NCBI GenBank assembly: GCA_963803155.1
Contig: CAWDMN010000114.1
Span: forward strand, 1-45,480
Length of the DNA: 45,480 nucleotides
Direction of reading: 5' to 3'
From: CAWDMN01 sp963803155
GTDB taxonomy: Bacteria; Acidobacteriota; Terriglobia; Versatilivoradales; Versatilivoraceae
Below, one piece after another: positions 1 to 8,389 of this stretch. How positions within the stretch are numbered: position 1 is the first letter of the stretch; the number at the start of each line of letters is the position of its first letter. Made by a program: the position numbers and the translations under genes. The notes beneath the pieces were generated by a model that was not told the DNA's origin, searched no databases, and saw only the letters and a program-made list of their open reading frames with translations.

Positions 1-408
1 ACATTGGCGTTGGTGGAGCGAGGAGAATTGGTCCCCCAACCGCAAAATTCAGCCTTTGCCACCTATGCTCCATTGCTGAAAAAAGAAGATGGACTCATCG
101 ACTGGTCCCAGCCGGTTCAGCGGATTTATAATCAAGTTCGGGGACTGAATCCTTGGCCCGGGACTTATACATCATTGGGCAGGGAGGGACTTAGGATCTG
201 GAGAGCGACTCCTAGGGAGATCTTTGCCAGCGATTTCTCTCCGGGAACTTTCATTCACGATCTAGCCCTGGGCGCTTGCGTCCAATGTGGTTCCGGAGGA
301 TTACAGCTGTTGGAAGTCCAGCCTGAAAACCGCAAACGCATCACTGGCACGGATTTTTTGAATGGCCTGCGATTGGCTGCGGGACAAACTCTAAAGCTTG
401 GAGGTTGA
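1..408 (+). CDS. fmt: Methionyl-tRNA formyltransferase, C-terminal part (5' truncated by window edge)
   Basis: This is the C-terminal domain of the enzyme that formylates initiator Met-tRNA using 10-formyl-tetrahydrofolate. The frame is open from base 1, so the catalytic N-terminal domain lies outside the window. What remains is the Fmt_C OB-fold-like tRNA-binding domain. It carries the hallmark stretch ATYAPLLKKEDGLIDW near residue 20, followed by VRGLNPWPGTYT, both characteristic of Fmt. The stop overlaps the TTG start of rsmB by four bases (TTGA), indicating translational coupling. The fmt-rsmB pairing is common in bacteria, so identity is secure although most of the protein is not visible. 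Confidence 0.95.
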   Translation, partial: TLALVERGELVPQPQNSAFATYAPLLKKEDGLIDWSQPVQRIYNQVRGLNPWPGTYTSLGREGLRIWRATPREIFASDFSPGTFIHDLALGACVQCGSGGLQLLEVQPENRKRITGTDFLNGLRLAAGQTLKLGG

Positions 409-1748
409 GTTTGGCCTTATCTCCAGCACGCCGTCTTGCCTGTCAATTCCTGCAAAAACTCGAAGAATCGGAAATCACCCTTGGAGAGCTGATGTTTTCC
501 GGCGCCATGGAAAAACTCCACGCGGCGGACCGGAACCTGGTGATGGAATTAGTTTATGGAGTGTTGCGTCAACGCCGTCTTCTGGACCATGTGCTGCAAA
601 TTTGTTGTCATACTCCTCTGACAGCGCTCGATCAGCCCGTGCTTCAGGCGCTACGGCTGGGTTCGTATCAAATTCTGTACCTCTCTCGGATCCCTCATAG
701 AGCGGCGGTTTATGAATCCGTGGAAATGGTCAAATGGCAACGGCTGAGATCTTCCAGCGCTCTTGTCAATGCTGTCTTGCGCCGGGTGTCAGCGGACAAA
801 CTGGATCAGGCGTTCTCCAATGGCGGAGCCAATGCCGTGGAAACACTTGCCCGGCGCTTCTCCCACCCTGAGTGGTTGGTGGAGCGATGGGTTGGTCGAT
901 ACCAACTTCCCACTGTCCAACGACTGCTGGAATTGAACAACCAACCGCCTCCGACCTTTTTCCGGGCGAATGCTCTGGATTTGACTCCAGATTACATGGA
1001 AAAAATTTTGGGCGCCGGTGGCGTTCGAATCGAGTGGATGCGGCCCGGCGAAGGCCGGGGCCGCGTATTGGAAGGAGATCTTCATCGAACGGATCTTTTT
1101 CGTGAAGGGAAAATCGTCATACAGGATGCAGGATCCCAATCGATCCCCTTTCTATTGGCGCCCCGGCCAGGAGAGAAGATTCTGGATCTTTGTTCCGCTC
1201 CAGGGGGAAAGACCTCAGAAATTGCCTGGTTGACTCGGGACCAAGCGGAAATCTTTGCAGTCGATGTTAGTTTTTCCCGTCTTTTGGCGGCAAAGAGTAG
1301 GCAGGAGCCTTTGTGGAAACACATTCATCATTTTGCGGCTGATGGGACACAGCCTCTTCCCTGCCGCGGATTGTTTGACAAGATCCTCGTCGATGCCCCA
1401 TGTTCAGGGACTGGGACTCTGAGGCGCAATCCGGATATTCGTTGGAAGCTGGAACAGAAAAAGCTCCTCGAATTGCATTCTCGCCAACTCCTCCTTTTGG
1501 AGAATACGGTTCCTCATCTTCGGCCTGGAGGCGTTCTGGTTTATTCGACTTGTTCTCTTGAAGAAGAAGAAAATGAAAGGGTGGTTGACATCTTTCTGAA
1601 CCGGCATCCTGAATTTCATTTGACTATGCCCGATGCTCCCGATTTATGCGCTCATTTCGATTCAAAATTTTTTTTTTACGTCCTTCCTTCCGAAGCCAAT
1701 GCTGACGGTTTTTTTGCCGCAGTGCTCAAGAAAGATCCCCAGGGCTGA
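405..1748 (+). CDS. rsmB: 16S rRNA m5C967 methyltransferase RsmB
   Basis: SAM-dependent RNA cytosine-5 methyltransferase, 447 aa, the usual length for RsmB (Sun/Fmu). The N-terminal ~140 residues form the NusB-like RNA-binding domain. The catalytic Rossmann part begins near residue 255 with the SAM motif ILDLCSAPGGKTSE. The two family cysteines are in VDAPCSGTGTLRRNP (about residue 329) and in YSTCSLEEEENE (about residue 379). In the family the second is the catalytic nucleophile and the first aids release. The TTG start overlaps the fmt stop by four bases. No ATG lies close by in frame, which supports TTG. It sits in a translation and envelope housekeeping run. Confidence 0.95.
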   Translation: MSLALSPARRLACQFLQKLEESEITLGELMFSGAMEKLHAADRNLVMELVYGVLRQRRLLDHVLQICCHTPLTALDQPVLQALRLGSYQILYLSRIPHRAAVYESVEMVKWQRLRSSSALVNAVLRRVSADKLDQAFSNGGANAVETLARRFSHPEWLVERWVGRYQLPTVQRLLELNNQPPPTFFRANALDLTPDYMEKILGAGGVRIEWMRPGEGRGRVLEGDLHRTDLFREGKIVIQDAGSQSIPFLLAPRPGEKILDLCSAPGGKTSEIAWLTRDQAEIFAVDVSFSRLLAAKSRQEPLWKHIHHFAADGTQPLPCRGLFDKILVDAPCSGTGTLRRNPDIRWKLEQKKLLELHSRQLLLLENTVPHLRPGGVLVYSTCSLEEEENERVVDIFLNRHPEFHLTMPDAPDLCAHFDSKFFFYVLPSEANADGFFAAVLKKDPQG

Positions 1749-1859
1749 GCAGGTCAGCGGATGATGCAGATAAACGCAAATGATTCAGCCGCCTAATTCG
1801 TGTATATTGGTGTTTTTATCGGATTGTTGAATATAATGAATATGCCGAGGCGAATTCAA

Positions 1860-2960
1860 ATGAATGGAATTATCAACCGACGAAGTTTTTTGAGCAGTAT
1901 GGCGGGAATGGGGACGGCCATGTTGTTAAAATCAAATTCCGTCCAGGCTGAGGGAGGTGAGAAAATTCAGCTCGCCTTTGTGGGCGGAGCCCACATTCAC
2001 ACTCCGGGATTCATCAAGCTTTTGAATGGCCGGTCAGACGCGCAGGTAAAATATTTTTGGGACCATGATCCAGCCAGGGCCGAAAAGCGTGCGGAAGAAT
2101 TAAAAAGCACTGTAGTGCGGGATTTGCAAACCATTTGGAGGGATGAAGATGTTAAAGCAGTCATCATCTGTTCTGAAACCAACCGGCATCCGGAGTTGGT
2201 GATGGAGGCTGCCAAAGCTCACAAACATATGTTTGTGGAGAAACCTCTCGGGATCACGGCCAAGGAAAGTTTCGCCATGGCGTCCGAAATTGAAAAAGCC
2301 GGACTGCTTTTCACTACGGGCTATTTCAATCGCACGCTGCCACAACATCTATTTCTGAAAGAGCAGATCGCGCAGGGAAACCTCGGCAAAATAACGCGGA
2401 TACGAGGTTCCAATTGTCATAATGGATCGCTGGGTGGGTGGTTCGATACGGAATGGCGCTGGATGGCGGATCCCAAAGTGGCGGGAGTAGGAGGATTTGG
2501 CGATTTGGGGACTCATCTGCTCGACATCCTGATCTGGCTAATCGGCGATGTGGAGCGCGTGGCGGCCGACATCAAGGTGGTCACTCAGCGATACGGGGAT
2601 TGTGACGAATCTGGGGAGGCTCTTGTCAAATTTAAAAATGGCGTGACCGGGACCTTGGCTGCTGGCTGGGTGGATGTGGCGGACCCCGTGACCCTTCTGT
2701 TAAGCGGTACCGAGGGCCATGCGATGATGCTCAATGGCGAGCTTTATTTTAAGAGTCAGAAGGTGGAGGGAGCAGATGGCCGCAAACCCTGGAAACAGCT
2801 TCCGGAGCGCCTTTCTGCTCCGCTGGATATGTTCGTGGATGCGGTGTTGGGGAAAAAGGGTTTGCCTTTGGTATCTCCTCATGAAGCGGCCGTGCGAGTC
2901 AGCGTGATGGAAGCGATGTATCAGGCCGCGAAACAAAAAGCCTGGATCAGACCGGTTTGA
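1860..2960 (+). CDS. Gfo/Idh/MocA family oxidoreductase with Tat-like signal
   Basis: NAD(P)-dependent sugar-type dehydrogenase family, about 366 aa. I chose the ATG at 1860, preceded by a GAGGCG-type ribosome site, because it puts the twin-arginine motif NRRSFLSS at residues 6-13, followed by a hydrophobic stretch. An upstream in-frame start at 1800 would bury that signal. After the signal comes the nucleotide-binding Rossmann region (IQLAFVGGAHIHTPGF). The family EKP motif VEKPLG has E127-K128-P129, then comes the alpha/beta C-terminal domain. Members with Tat signals are frequent in polysaccharide-degrading bacteria, but the substrate cannot be told from sequence. It interrupts the rsmB-PASTA order and is followed by about 400 bp without a gene, so it is probably transcribed separately. 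Confidence 0.85.
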   Translation: MNGIINRRSFLSSMAGMGTAMLLKSNSVQAEGGEKIQLAFVGGAHIHTPGFIKLLNGRSDAQVKYFWDHDPARAEKRAEELKSTVVRDLQTIWRDEDVKAVIICSETNRHPELVMEAAKAHKHMFVEKPLGITAKESFAMASEIEKAGLLFTTGYFNRTLPQHLFLKEQIAQGNLGKITRIRGSNCHNGSLGGWFDTEWRWMADPKVAGVGGFGDLGTHLLDILIWLIGDVERVAADIKVVTQRYGDCDESGEALVKFKNGVTGTLAAGWVDVADPVTLLLSGTEGHAMMLNGELYFKSQKVEGADGRKPWKQLPERLSAPLDMFVDAVLGKKGLPLVSPHEAAVRVSVMEAMYQAAKQKAWIRPV

Positions 2961-3370
2961 ATAAAGACTCCTAATTCTATTCATTCAGGGCCGATTCGGA
3001 CTTGTGGGATAGGCTCTGCTCTGCATTTGTATCGTCGCGCGCTTAACGAGTGTGAGCTAAGGGTCAAATCCCACCGGCTCAATAAAGTGGGAGCTGCTGT
3101 CCTCAGCAGCGACCTGGGAGGCCGCCCTCGGTCGCCAGCATGGACGGTGGCTCCCAAACCTTAACCTTACTCCCCGTCGCCTCTGATGGGTGCTATCTTC
3201 TCCTTGTTTAGGTTTTCTCAGGGCAAGGGGGGATCTCTGATTTGATCCTTCCTCCTATGCTTGAGAACATGCGACATTAATGATGCGCACCGTGTACTGG
3301 AAACCCCTTTGCGGGATCGGGGGGGTATGATAAAATTTCCTGTTTTATTACTCGTCTGAGGAGAGCTGCT
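2961..3370 (+). other. Gene-free stretch with one short hairpin
   Basis: No coding region is convincing here. A perfect 7-bp stem (GCTGCTG-TCCT-CAGCAGC, 3093-3110) is present without a T-run, so it is not a clear terminator. The 3' end resembles the last third of a tRNA but does not fold into one. A GAGGAGAG ribosome site at 3358-3365 belongs to the next gene. Confidence 0.5.
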
Positions 3371-4093
3371 TTGCAGGGTCGATTGCTCGGTTTCATCCGG
3401 TGGGTGTTCAAGGTATTCATCATCCTGGCCGCTGGATTCTTAAGTTGCCTGGCCGCGATGCGGATCGCAATTCGGGGCAGCGAGGTGATGGTGCCCAATC
3501 TGATAGGTAGGACAGTGTCGGAAGCTTCCAATCAGCTTGCCCCCATTCAGATTCAGATGAAGATCGACGGTTATCGTTTTGATCCGAAGATATCCGCGGA
3601 CAGAATACTATCTCAGGCTCCGTCGCCCGAATCTCGGCTAAAAGTGAATCGGCATGTACGGGTTATTGTCAGCCTCGGTGAAAAGAAAATAGCCATCCCG
3701 GATTTGAGGGGGGATACTCTGCGGGCGGCCCAAATCACTCTGCTCAAAAGGGGCTTGACTTTAGGCGGAAGCGCACAATTCAACTCAGATCTCTATGAAG
3801 CCGACAATATTGTCTCTCAAGAACCGCTTCCTCAGGACCAATCGGCTCAGTCGCCGGTGGTGAATTTGTTGATTTCTTCCGGAAAAAAGGAGAAGACTTT
3901 TTTGATGCCGGATTTGACCGGGATGGATGTCAGTGAGATCACCCGCACCATTAGCGCCTCGGGCCTAATATTAGGGAAAGTGACTGCTCAGCCAGTATCT
4001 GGAATCACGCGGGGTGTGATTTTGCATCAAAATCCACCGGCCGGAAGCCGGTTAAGAGATGCGGAGGAGATTGTTTTGGAGGTTGCCAGATGA
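3371..4093 (+). CDS. Membrane-anchored protein with three PASTA domains
   Basis: 240 aa protein with a single N-terminal membrane segment (about residues 11-31) and three consecutive PASTA domains (about 38-102, 105-172, 175-240). Each opens with a proline-containing strand of the type VPNLIG, IPDLRG or MPDLTG and closes with a VxxSLG-like strand. PASTA domains bind muropeptides or beta-lactam-like ligands in Ser/Thr kinases and penicillin-binding proteins. Here there is no kinase or transpeptidase domain, so this is a stand-alone PASTA protein exposed to the periplasm. The TTG start is supported by the GAGGAGAG ribosome site six bases upstream. Its stop overlaps the rpe start (ATGA), so the two are translationally coupled. 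The PASTA-rpe pairing recurs in Acidobacteriota as far as I recall; the function is unknown. Confidence 0.85.
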   Translation: MQGRLLGFIRWVFKVFIILAAGFLSCLAAMRIAIRGSEVMVPNLIGRTVSEASNQLAPIQIQMKIDGYRFDPKISADRILSQAPSPESRLKVNRHVRVIVSLGEKKIAIPDLRGDTLRAAQITLLKRGLTLGGSAQFNSDLYEADNIVSQEPLPQDQSAQSPVVNLLISSGKKEKTFLMPDLTGMDVSEITRTISASGLILGKVTAQPVSGITRGVILHQNPPAGSRLRDAEEIVLEVAR

Positions 4094-4788
4094 ATCCCGT
4101 ACAGATCGCTCCCTCCGTGTTAGCTGCGGATTTTGCTCGGCTTGGGGACCAGGTGCGATTGGTTGAAGAAGCCGGAGCGGATCTTATCCACATCGACATT
4201 ATGGATGGTCATTTTGTCCCCAACCTGACCATGGGCCCCCCGCTCGTCACTTCGTTGCGGCAGGCAACCCGGCTGCCGCTGGATGTGCATCTCATGGTGG
4301 AGCAGCCGGATCGATTGATTGCCGCGTTTGCTCGGGCTGGGGCTGATTGGATTTCAGTTCATTACGAGGCCTCCCGCCATTTGGACTATACCTTGAATTT
4401 GATCGGCTCCTACAACATAAAAAAAGGAGTAGTCCTGAATCCGGCCACCCCATTAAATGTTCTTGAAGAAGTCCTCCCTTTAGCTGATCATGTGTTGTTG
4501 ATGACGGTGAACCCTGGCGCCGGAGGACAGAAATTCATTCCTTATTGCATGGAGAAGGTTCGTCGCTTGCGCAAAATCGTCCGGCATCGGAACCTTTCGG
4601 TAAAAATTGAGGTGGACGGAGGGGTAGAACTTTCCAACACTCAGGAATTGGTTGCCGCAGGCGTAGATGTTCTGATTTCCGGATCGGCCATCTTCCGATC
4701 TCCGGACCCGGCGGAGGCTGTCCGGCAAATGATAAAGATTTCCGGTCGAGCATTTCAAGATCGTCAGACCCTGGAGTGTGTTGACTAA
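4090..4788 (+). CDS. rpe: Ribulose-phosphate 3-epimerase
   Basis: TIM-barrel enzyme interconverting D-ribulose 5-phosphate and D-xylulose 5-phosphate in the pentose phosphate pathway, cytosolic. Length 232 aa is slightly above the usual 220-225. All signature motifs are present: IAPSVLAADFARLGD at the N-terminus, IDIMDGHFVPN with metal ligands H34 and D36, LDVHLMV with H67, MTVNPGAGGQ for phosphate binding, and IEVDGGV with the second catalytic aspartate D176. The ATG overlaps the stop of the PASTA gene. The bamD-like gene begins about 70 bp downstream, consistent with one operon. Confidence 0.96.
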   Translation: MNPVQIAPSVLAADFARLGDQVRLVEEAGADLIHIDIMDGHFVPNLTMGPPLVTSLRQATRLPLDVHLMVEQPDRLIAAFARAGADWISVHYEASRHLDYTLNLIGSYNIKKGVVLNPATPLNVLEEVLPLADHVLLMTVNPGAGGQKFIPYCMEKVRRLRKIVRHRNLSVKIEVDGGVELSNTQELVAAGVDVLISGSAIFRSPDPAEAVRQMIKISGRAFQDRQTLECVD

Positions 4789-4860
4789 TCCATCTCCACG
4801 ATTCGGCTGGACTGGATGGGACCAAGACACTGGCGGGAAGGATTTGTGAGGGAGGATCGA

Positions 4861-5997
4861 ATGAGAATACCAGTTGGACTGGTTTTGATTTTGTTGCTGG
4901 CATTGATGCAGCCGGCATGCTTTTTCCATCATGCGAAAAAAGAACAAGTGGTGACTCCGACTTCATCCGCGGAACCGGACAAGATCCTCTATGAAAAAGC
5001 CTTGAAGGATATTGCCAAAGGCCGTTACGACATCGGACGGCTGACTTTGCAAACGTTGTTGAATACTTACGCCGATAGCGATTACAAAGAAAAGGCTAAA
5101 CTGGCCATTGCCGATTCTTATTTCAAACAAGGGGGAACCACCGGGTTGGTACAGGCGGAAGCGGAATATCGGGATTTTATGACTTTCTTCCCGACAAGTG
5201 AGGATGCGGATGATGCTCAAATGCGCATAGCCATGACACATTACCAACAACTGGAAAAACCGGATCGTGATTTCACTCAGGCTAAAGACGCGGAAAAAGA
5301 GTTTAATGTATTTCTGGAATTATTCCCTGACAGCCCCTTGGCCGACGAAGCCCGCATGCACCTGCGAGAAGTCCAGGAAGTCTTGGCCAAACATAATATG
5401 TTGATTGCCCAACAGAGCATGCTTCGTCGGAATTTTCAGGGGACGATCATGCGCACGCGGAGTATCCTGGAAAAATATCCAGATTTTAGCGCACAGGATG
5501 AGACTCTCTATCTAATAGCCCAAGCGTATGAAAGAAAGAAAGACATTCCCAAGGCGGGCTTTTATTACGGTGTTTTGGTCAGTTATCATCCGCTGAGTCC
5601 GCTCATGGAAGATTCGCGGCGGAAACTGGAACAATTGAACATGCCCATCCCGGAAACGAATGCGGAGGCATTGGCCAGAGCTCAATCGGAGCGGGATTCT
5701 CAGGTGAAGCAATCATTTATTGGACGTCTCGGAGGGATTTTCAGCAAGAAGCCGGACATTTCCAATACACGCAAAGCCAATCGGCCGCCCGTCCCTATCA
5801 TCCCGCGGCCCGTGGATGCTTCCGCCAGTGCTGGAAATAAAGAACCCGCGGCGGGCGCTTCTTCACCCGGCCCGGCCTCCGACATGAGCCCAGGCTTGGC
5901 GGTGGAAGTGGTGACCCCTTCTCAGTCCAAGAGTACAAAGACACCATTAAAAAGTGATTCAGGAACGGGATCTGACGCAACCGATCCTAAAAAATAG
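4861..5997 (+). CDS. bamD: Outer-membrane assembly lipoprotein, BamD/YfiO family
   Basis: 378 aa predicted lipoprotein of the beta-barrel assembly machinery, which inserts outer-membrane proteins together with BamA. I chose the ATG at 4861, eight or so bases after GAGGGAGGA. It gives a compact signal peptide ending at C20 (LMQPAC, a weak lipobox). Residues about 40-270 are TPR-like helical repeats, with the BamD-like pattern YEKALKDIAKGRYDIGRLTL, then a YRDFMTFFPTS repeat and a FLELFPDSPLADEAR repeat. The last ~90 residues are a Pro/Ser-rich low-complexity tail that makes it longer than E. coli BamD (about 245 aa). A generic tetratricopeptide outer-membrane lipoprotein is the alternative. Confidence 0.85.
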   Translation: MRIPVGLVLILLLALMQPACFFHHAKKEQVVTPTSSAEPDKILYEKALKDIAKGRYDIGRLTLQTLLNTYADSDYKEKAKLAIADSYFKQGGTTGLVQAEAEYRDFMTFFPTSEDADDAQMRIAMTHYQQLEKPDRDFTQAKDAEKEFNVFLELFPDSPLADEARMHLREVQEVLAKHNMLIAQQSMLRRNFQGTIMRTRSILEKYPDFSAQDETLYLIAQAYERKKDIPKAGFYYGVLVSYHPLSPLMEDSRRKLEQLNMPIPETNAEALARAQSERDSQVKQSFIGRLGGIFSKKPDISNTRKANRPPVPIIPRPVDASASAGNKEPAAGASSPGPASDMSPGLAVEVVTPSQSKSTKTPLKSDSGTGSDATDPKK

Positions 5998-6583
5998 CTG
6001 GTTCGATTTAAAGCCTCATGCACTTTCTGACGAGCCGCTCATGACGGCGCGGTTGGCGCCACTAGCGGATGAAAATGGACCTCTAAGGCGGCACGCGCGA
6101 ATGTGACGAAGTCGCGCATCGTATAGTGAGTTTTGCCTGCTTGAGCCAGCGAGCACCGGTGACGGGGGTCACCCGGGCCCACTGCATCTTTGCTTAGCTG
6201 GGATCTTCTGAGGTGCTCGCAGAAATCTCGAGAGTGGTATCCAGTGCGGATATATTCCGGCGAGCTTTGAAATTTTCTTTTTCTTTCACTCCTTCGTGTT
6301 TTCGAAGAAGCTTCATGCGGAGTTTTCCGTGTTGGGGAATGGGGCGCACTTTCCCTTTTGAAAAATCCGCATTGCATCGGGATGGAGTTCAAGCTAAAAT
6401 CTCGCCAACTTGACGGGAAAAGTTCTGGGCGCAGATATATTGCAGGTGGCGGGTTGGTGGTCCATGATATGGACGATCCATGGTGGAGAAAGCAGCCGTG
6501 CTTTTTTCTAAAGTTTCTTCTCCATTGAACGATTCAAAATTAGAGCGACTCTTTACTCTTGGGCTGTCCGGTAGGAGATCTGA
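5998..6583 (+). other. 586-bp intergenic region dense in hairpins
   Basis: No gene is supported. The first half carries several perfect inverted repeats (listed separately as a candidate structured RNA). The second half is plain sequence leading to the receiver-domain gene, with a weak ribosome site AGGAG just before 6584. Confidence 0.6.
6046..6220. ncRNA. Candidate structured RNA or palindromic element (orientation unknown)
   Basis: Four perfect stems lie within 175 bp. GGCGC/GCGCC is at 6046-6050 and 6056-6060. GCGCGA/TCGCGC is at 6095-6100 and 6112-6117. A 9-bp closing stem GCGAGCACC/GGTGCTCGC is at 6149-6157 and 6212-6220. Directly inside it is a 6-bp hairpin GGTGAC-GGGG-GTCACC (6158-6173). 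The remaining interior can form a further arm between CCCA (about 6178) and TGGG (about 6199). This makes a three-way-junction-like layout. I do not recognise any known riboswitch core. It could equally be a repeat element; only comparative sequence data can decide. Confidence 0.4.
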
Positions 6584-8026
6584 ATGGCAAAGACAATCCT
6601 TTTGGCGGATGATAGCATCACCATCCAAAAAATCGTTAACCTCACCTTTTCCGGAGAAGGGATCGATGTGGTGACGGTGAGCAATGGAGATGCGGCGCTG
6701 AAAAAGATCCGGGAAATCCACCCGGATTTAGTGCTGGCGGATATATTCATGCCTGGTGAAAATGGCTATGAATTATGTGAGCACCTAAAGAATGACCCGG
6801 AATTTTGCCGTACGCCGGTGATTTTGCTGGTTGGAGCCTATGAGCCCTTCGATCAAAATGAAGCCGCCCGGGTCAAAGCCGATGGCCACCTGACCAAGCC
6901 CTTTGAAATTCGAGTCCTGATTTCCGCGGTGAATTCACTCATCGATGCGGCTCAACAAGCCGCCGCGGCGTCAACATCGCCGGGAGAATCTGTTCCAGAG
7001 ACCTGTCCGGAGCCTGAAGTGGCTGTCGAGTTGCCGGTGGAAGCGCCTTCCGCGGAACTCTCCGTTGCTCCTGAAGAAGAAAACTTCACTGCAGCCTCAA
7101 TGCCAGTGGAAACTTCCACAGAGCCGGAGAAAGCTCCCGCCGAGATGGGAGACATTGCGGCAACTCCTTCGGAAATGGTGAAGGATGTGTCGGAGAAAAT
7201 CCCATCCGTTTTGGAAGAAAGTTCTCTCGAGAAAGAGGCGCAAATCGAAATATTTGCTCTGCCCGCGACTTTGGAAGAACCGCTATCCTCTGGCCAGGAG
7301 AGTGAACCTGAACTCCCAGCATTGGAGGCTTTGTCTAGAGAGCAGCCCAGCGCTGAAAAGATCGAGACCTTGCCGCCAGTGAAGACTATCGAACCTGCGA
7401 TACCGCAGCCGATAGGGGAAAGCATGGCTCAGCCGCATGTTTCGGCTCTCCCGGATACTAACGCCTTGGATGAGGCTGATGTGTTGGATATTTCCGTTCT
7501 CGAAATCCCGCCCTCATTTGCTGGGGAAGAGATCAAGGATCAGATAGTTGAGGCAGGCGCCAATGTAATTGATATTTGGGAACCCCCGCCTGGAGCAGTC
7601 CTCGCGTCAGATCAGGAGATTATTGTCAAAGAAGAAAAGGCAGACCGAATTCCTGCCGCAGTCCAGAAAGAGACTAAATTGGTTCCTTTGGAAGCCATGA
7701 CTGGTGCAGCGATTCCCCTTGTAATGGAAAATCTGGTGCCTGTCGAGTCCGTGTCCTCTCCTTCAGAAGAACCTTCCGCTGAGGAGAAGCTACTGGCAAT
7801 GGAACAGCCTATCGTCTCTCCTACGCCTCCACCAATTGCCCCCTCCATTTCAGACGCTCTCCCCCTGGATGAAGAAGCATTGGCTGAGCGAATTGCTCAA
7901 AAGGTCATTCAAAAGCTGAGCAAGGAAGCCATCGAGCGAATCGCCTGGGAAGTCATTCCTGATTTAGCCGAGTTGATGATCAAAGAACAGGTGAAAGTCC
8001 ACTTAAAACAGATCTCGCAAAACTGA
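6584..8026 (+). CDS. Receiver-domain protein with long acidic Pro/Glu-rich tail
   Basis: 480 aa in three parts. Residues 1-120 are a CheY-like receiver with D9-D10, phospho-acceptor D53 (LVLADIFMPG) and K105 (HLTKPFE). The usual switch Thr/Ser after strand 4 is replaced in VILLVGAYEP, so signalling output may differ from CheY. Residues about 125-420 are a low-complexity linker very rich in Pro, Glu, Ser, Ala and Val. The last ~55 residues form an amphipathic helical module (ALAERIAQKVIQKLS, then IAWEVIPDLAELMIKEQV). A comparable architecture occurs in Acidobacteriota and Deltaproteobacteria and resembles polar or motility scaffold proteins, with a faint likeness to the PopZ C-terminal oligomerisation helices. 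No DNA-binding output domain is visible. It stands alone, without an adjacent histidine kinase. Confidence 0.8.
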   Translation: MAKTILLADDSITIQKIVNLTFSGEGIDVVTVSNGDAALKKIREIHPDLVLADIFMPGENGYELCEHLKNDPEFCRTPVILLVGAYEPFDQNEAARVKADGHLTKPFEIRVLISAVNSLIDAAQQAAAASTSPGESVPETCPEPEVAVELPVEAPSAELSVAPEEENFTAASMPVETSTEPEKAPAEMGDIAATPSEMVKDVSEKIPSVLEESSLEKEAQIEIFALPATLEEPLSSGQESEPELPALEALSREQPSAEKIETLPPVKTIEPAIPQPIGESMAQPHVSALPDTNALDEADVLDISVLEIPPSFAGEEIKDQIVEAGANVIDIWEPPPGAVLASDQEIIVKEEKADRIPAAVQKETKLVPLEAMTGAAIPLVMENLVPVESVSSPSEEPSAEEKLLAMEQPIVSPTPPPIAPSISDALPLDEEALAERIAQKVIQKLSKEAIERIAWEVIPDLAELMIKEQVKVHLKQISQN

Positions 8027-8389
8027 AAAATACGCCCCATCCCTTTTGCCACATTTTCGCATTAGTTTGTTTAACAGCAGGTGGCATGCTGGAAATATTG
8101 GCGATCGGATGTTGAAAAATGAAATATCTCGCGCGAAGATGCTGAGGCGCTGAGGGCAATTCTACGAGTCCTTGAACTGCGAATGCGACCCCCCCCTTCT
8201 CTGCGGCTTTGTGCCTCTGCGCGAGATTCGAAAATAGACATTCCCTTACCCTGAGTGCGCCTGGCCGCTACTTGCGGTTGCGATCAGTGATCCCAATCGT
8301 AAATTTGCTTGCGCCGCAAAAGTCGGCGACTTCGATTCAAGTCTTGAAATGGTGGTCAGCAAGTTCCTATAATTCGAGGCGAAGTCTCG
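8027..8389 (+). other. Intergenic region with a dispersed inverted-repeat element
   Basis: The stretch separates the receiver gene from the convergent MFS gene. Apart from the repeat at 8126-8227 I see nothing; no terminator with a T-run is evident. Confidence 0.5.
8126..8227. repeat. Imperfect inverted-repeat element (copy A of the GAGGCACAAAG family)
   Basis: The left end reads ATCTCGCGCGAAGATGCTGA. The reverse complement of the right end reads ATCTCGCGCAGAGGCACAAA. The ends thus form imperfect terminal inverted repeats about 28 bp long around about 45 bp. Related ends occur at 19950-20046 and 38554-38656. No coding content. Confidence 0.5.

Noticed and set aside
2985..3082. tRNA-like segment ending GGGTCAAATCCCACCGGCTC
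   Set aside because: The acceptor ends can almost pair, but no cloverleaf with proper T-stem, anticodon stem and D-arm can be formed; at most a decayed relic.
6039..6392. 117-codon reverse frame across the hairpin region
   Set aside because: No ribosome site or domain, and it is interrupted conceptually by perfect palindromes that are better explained as structure.
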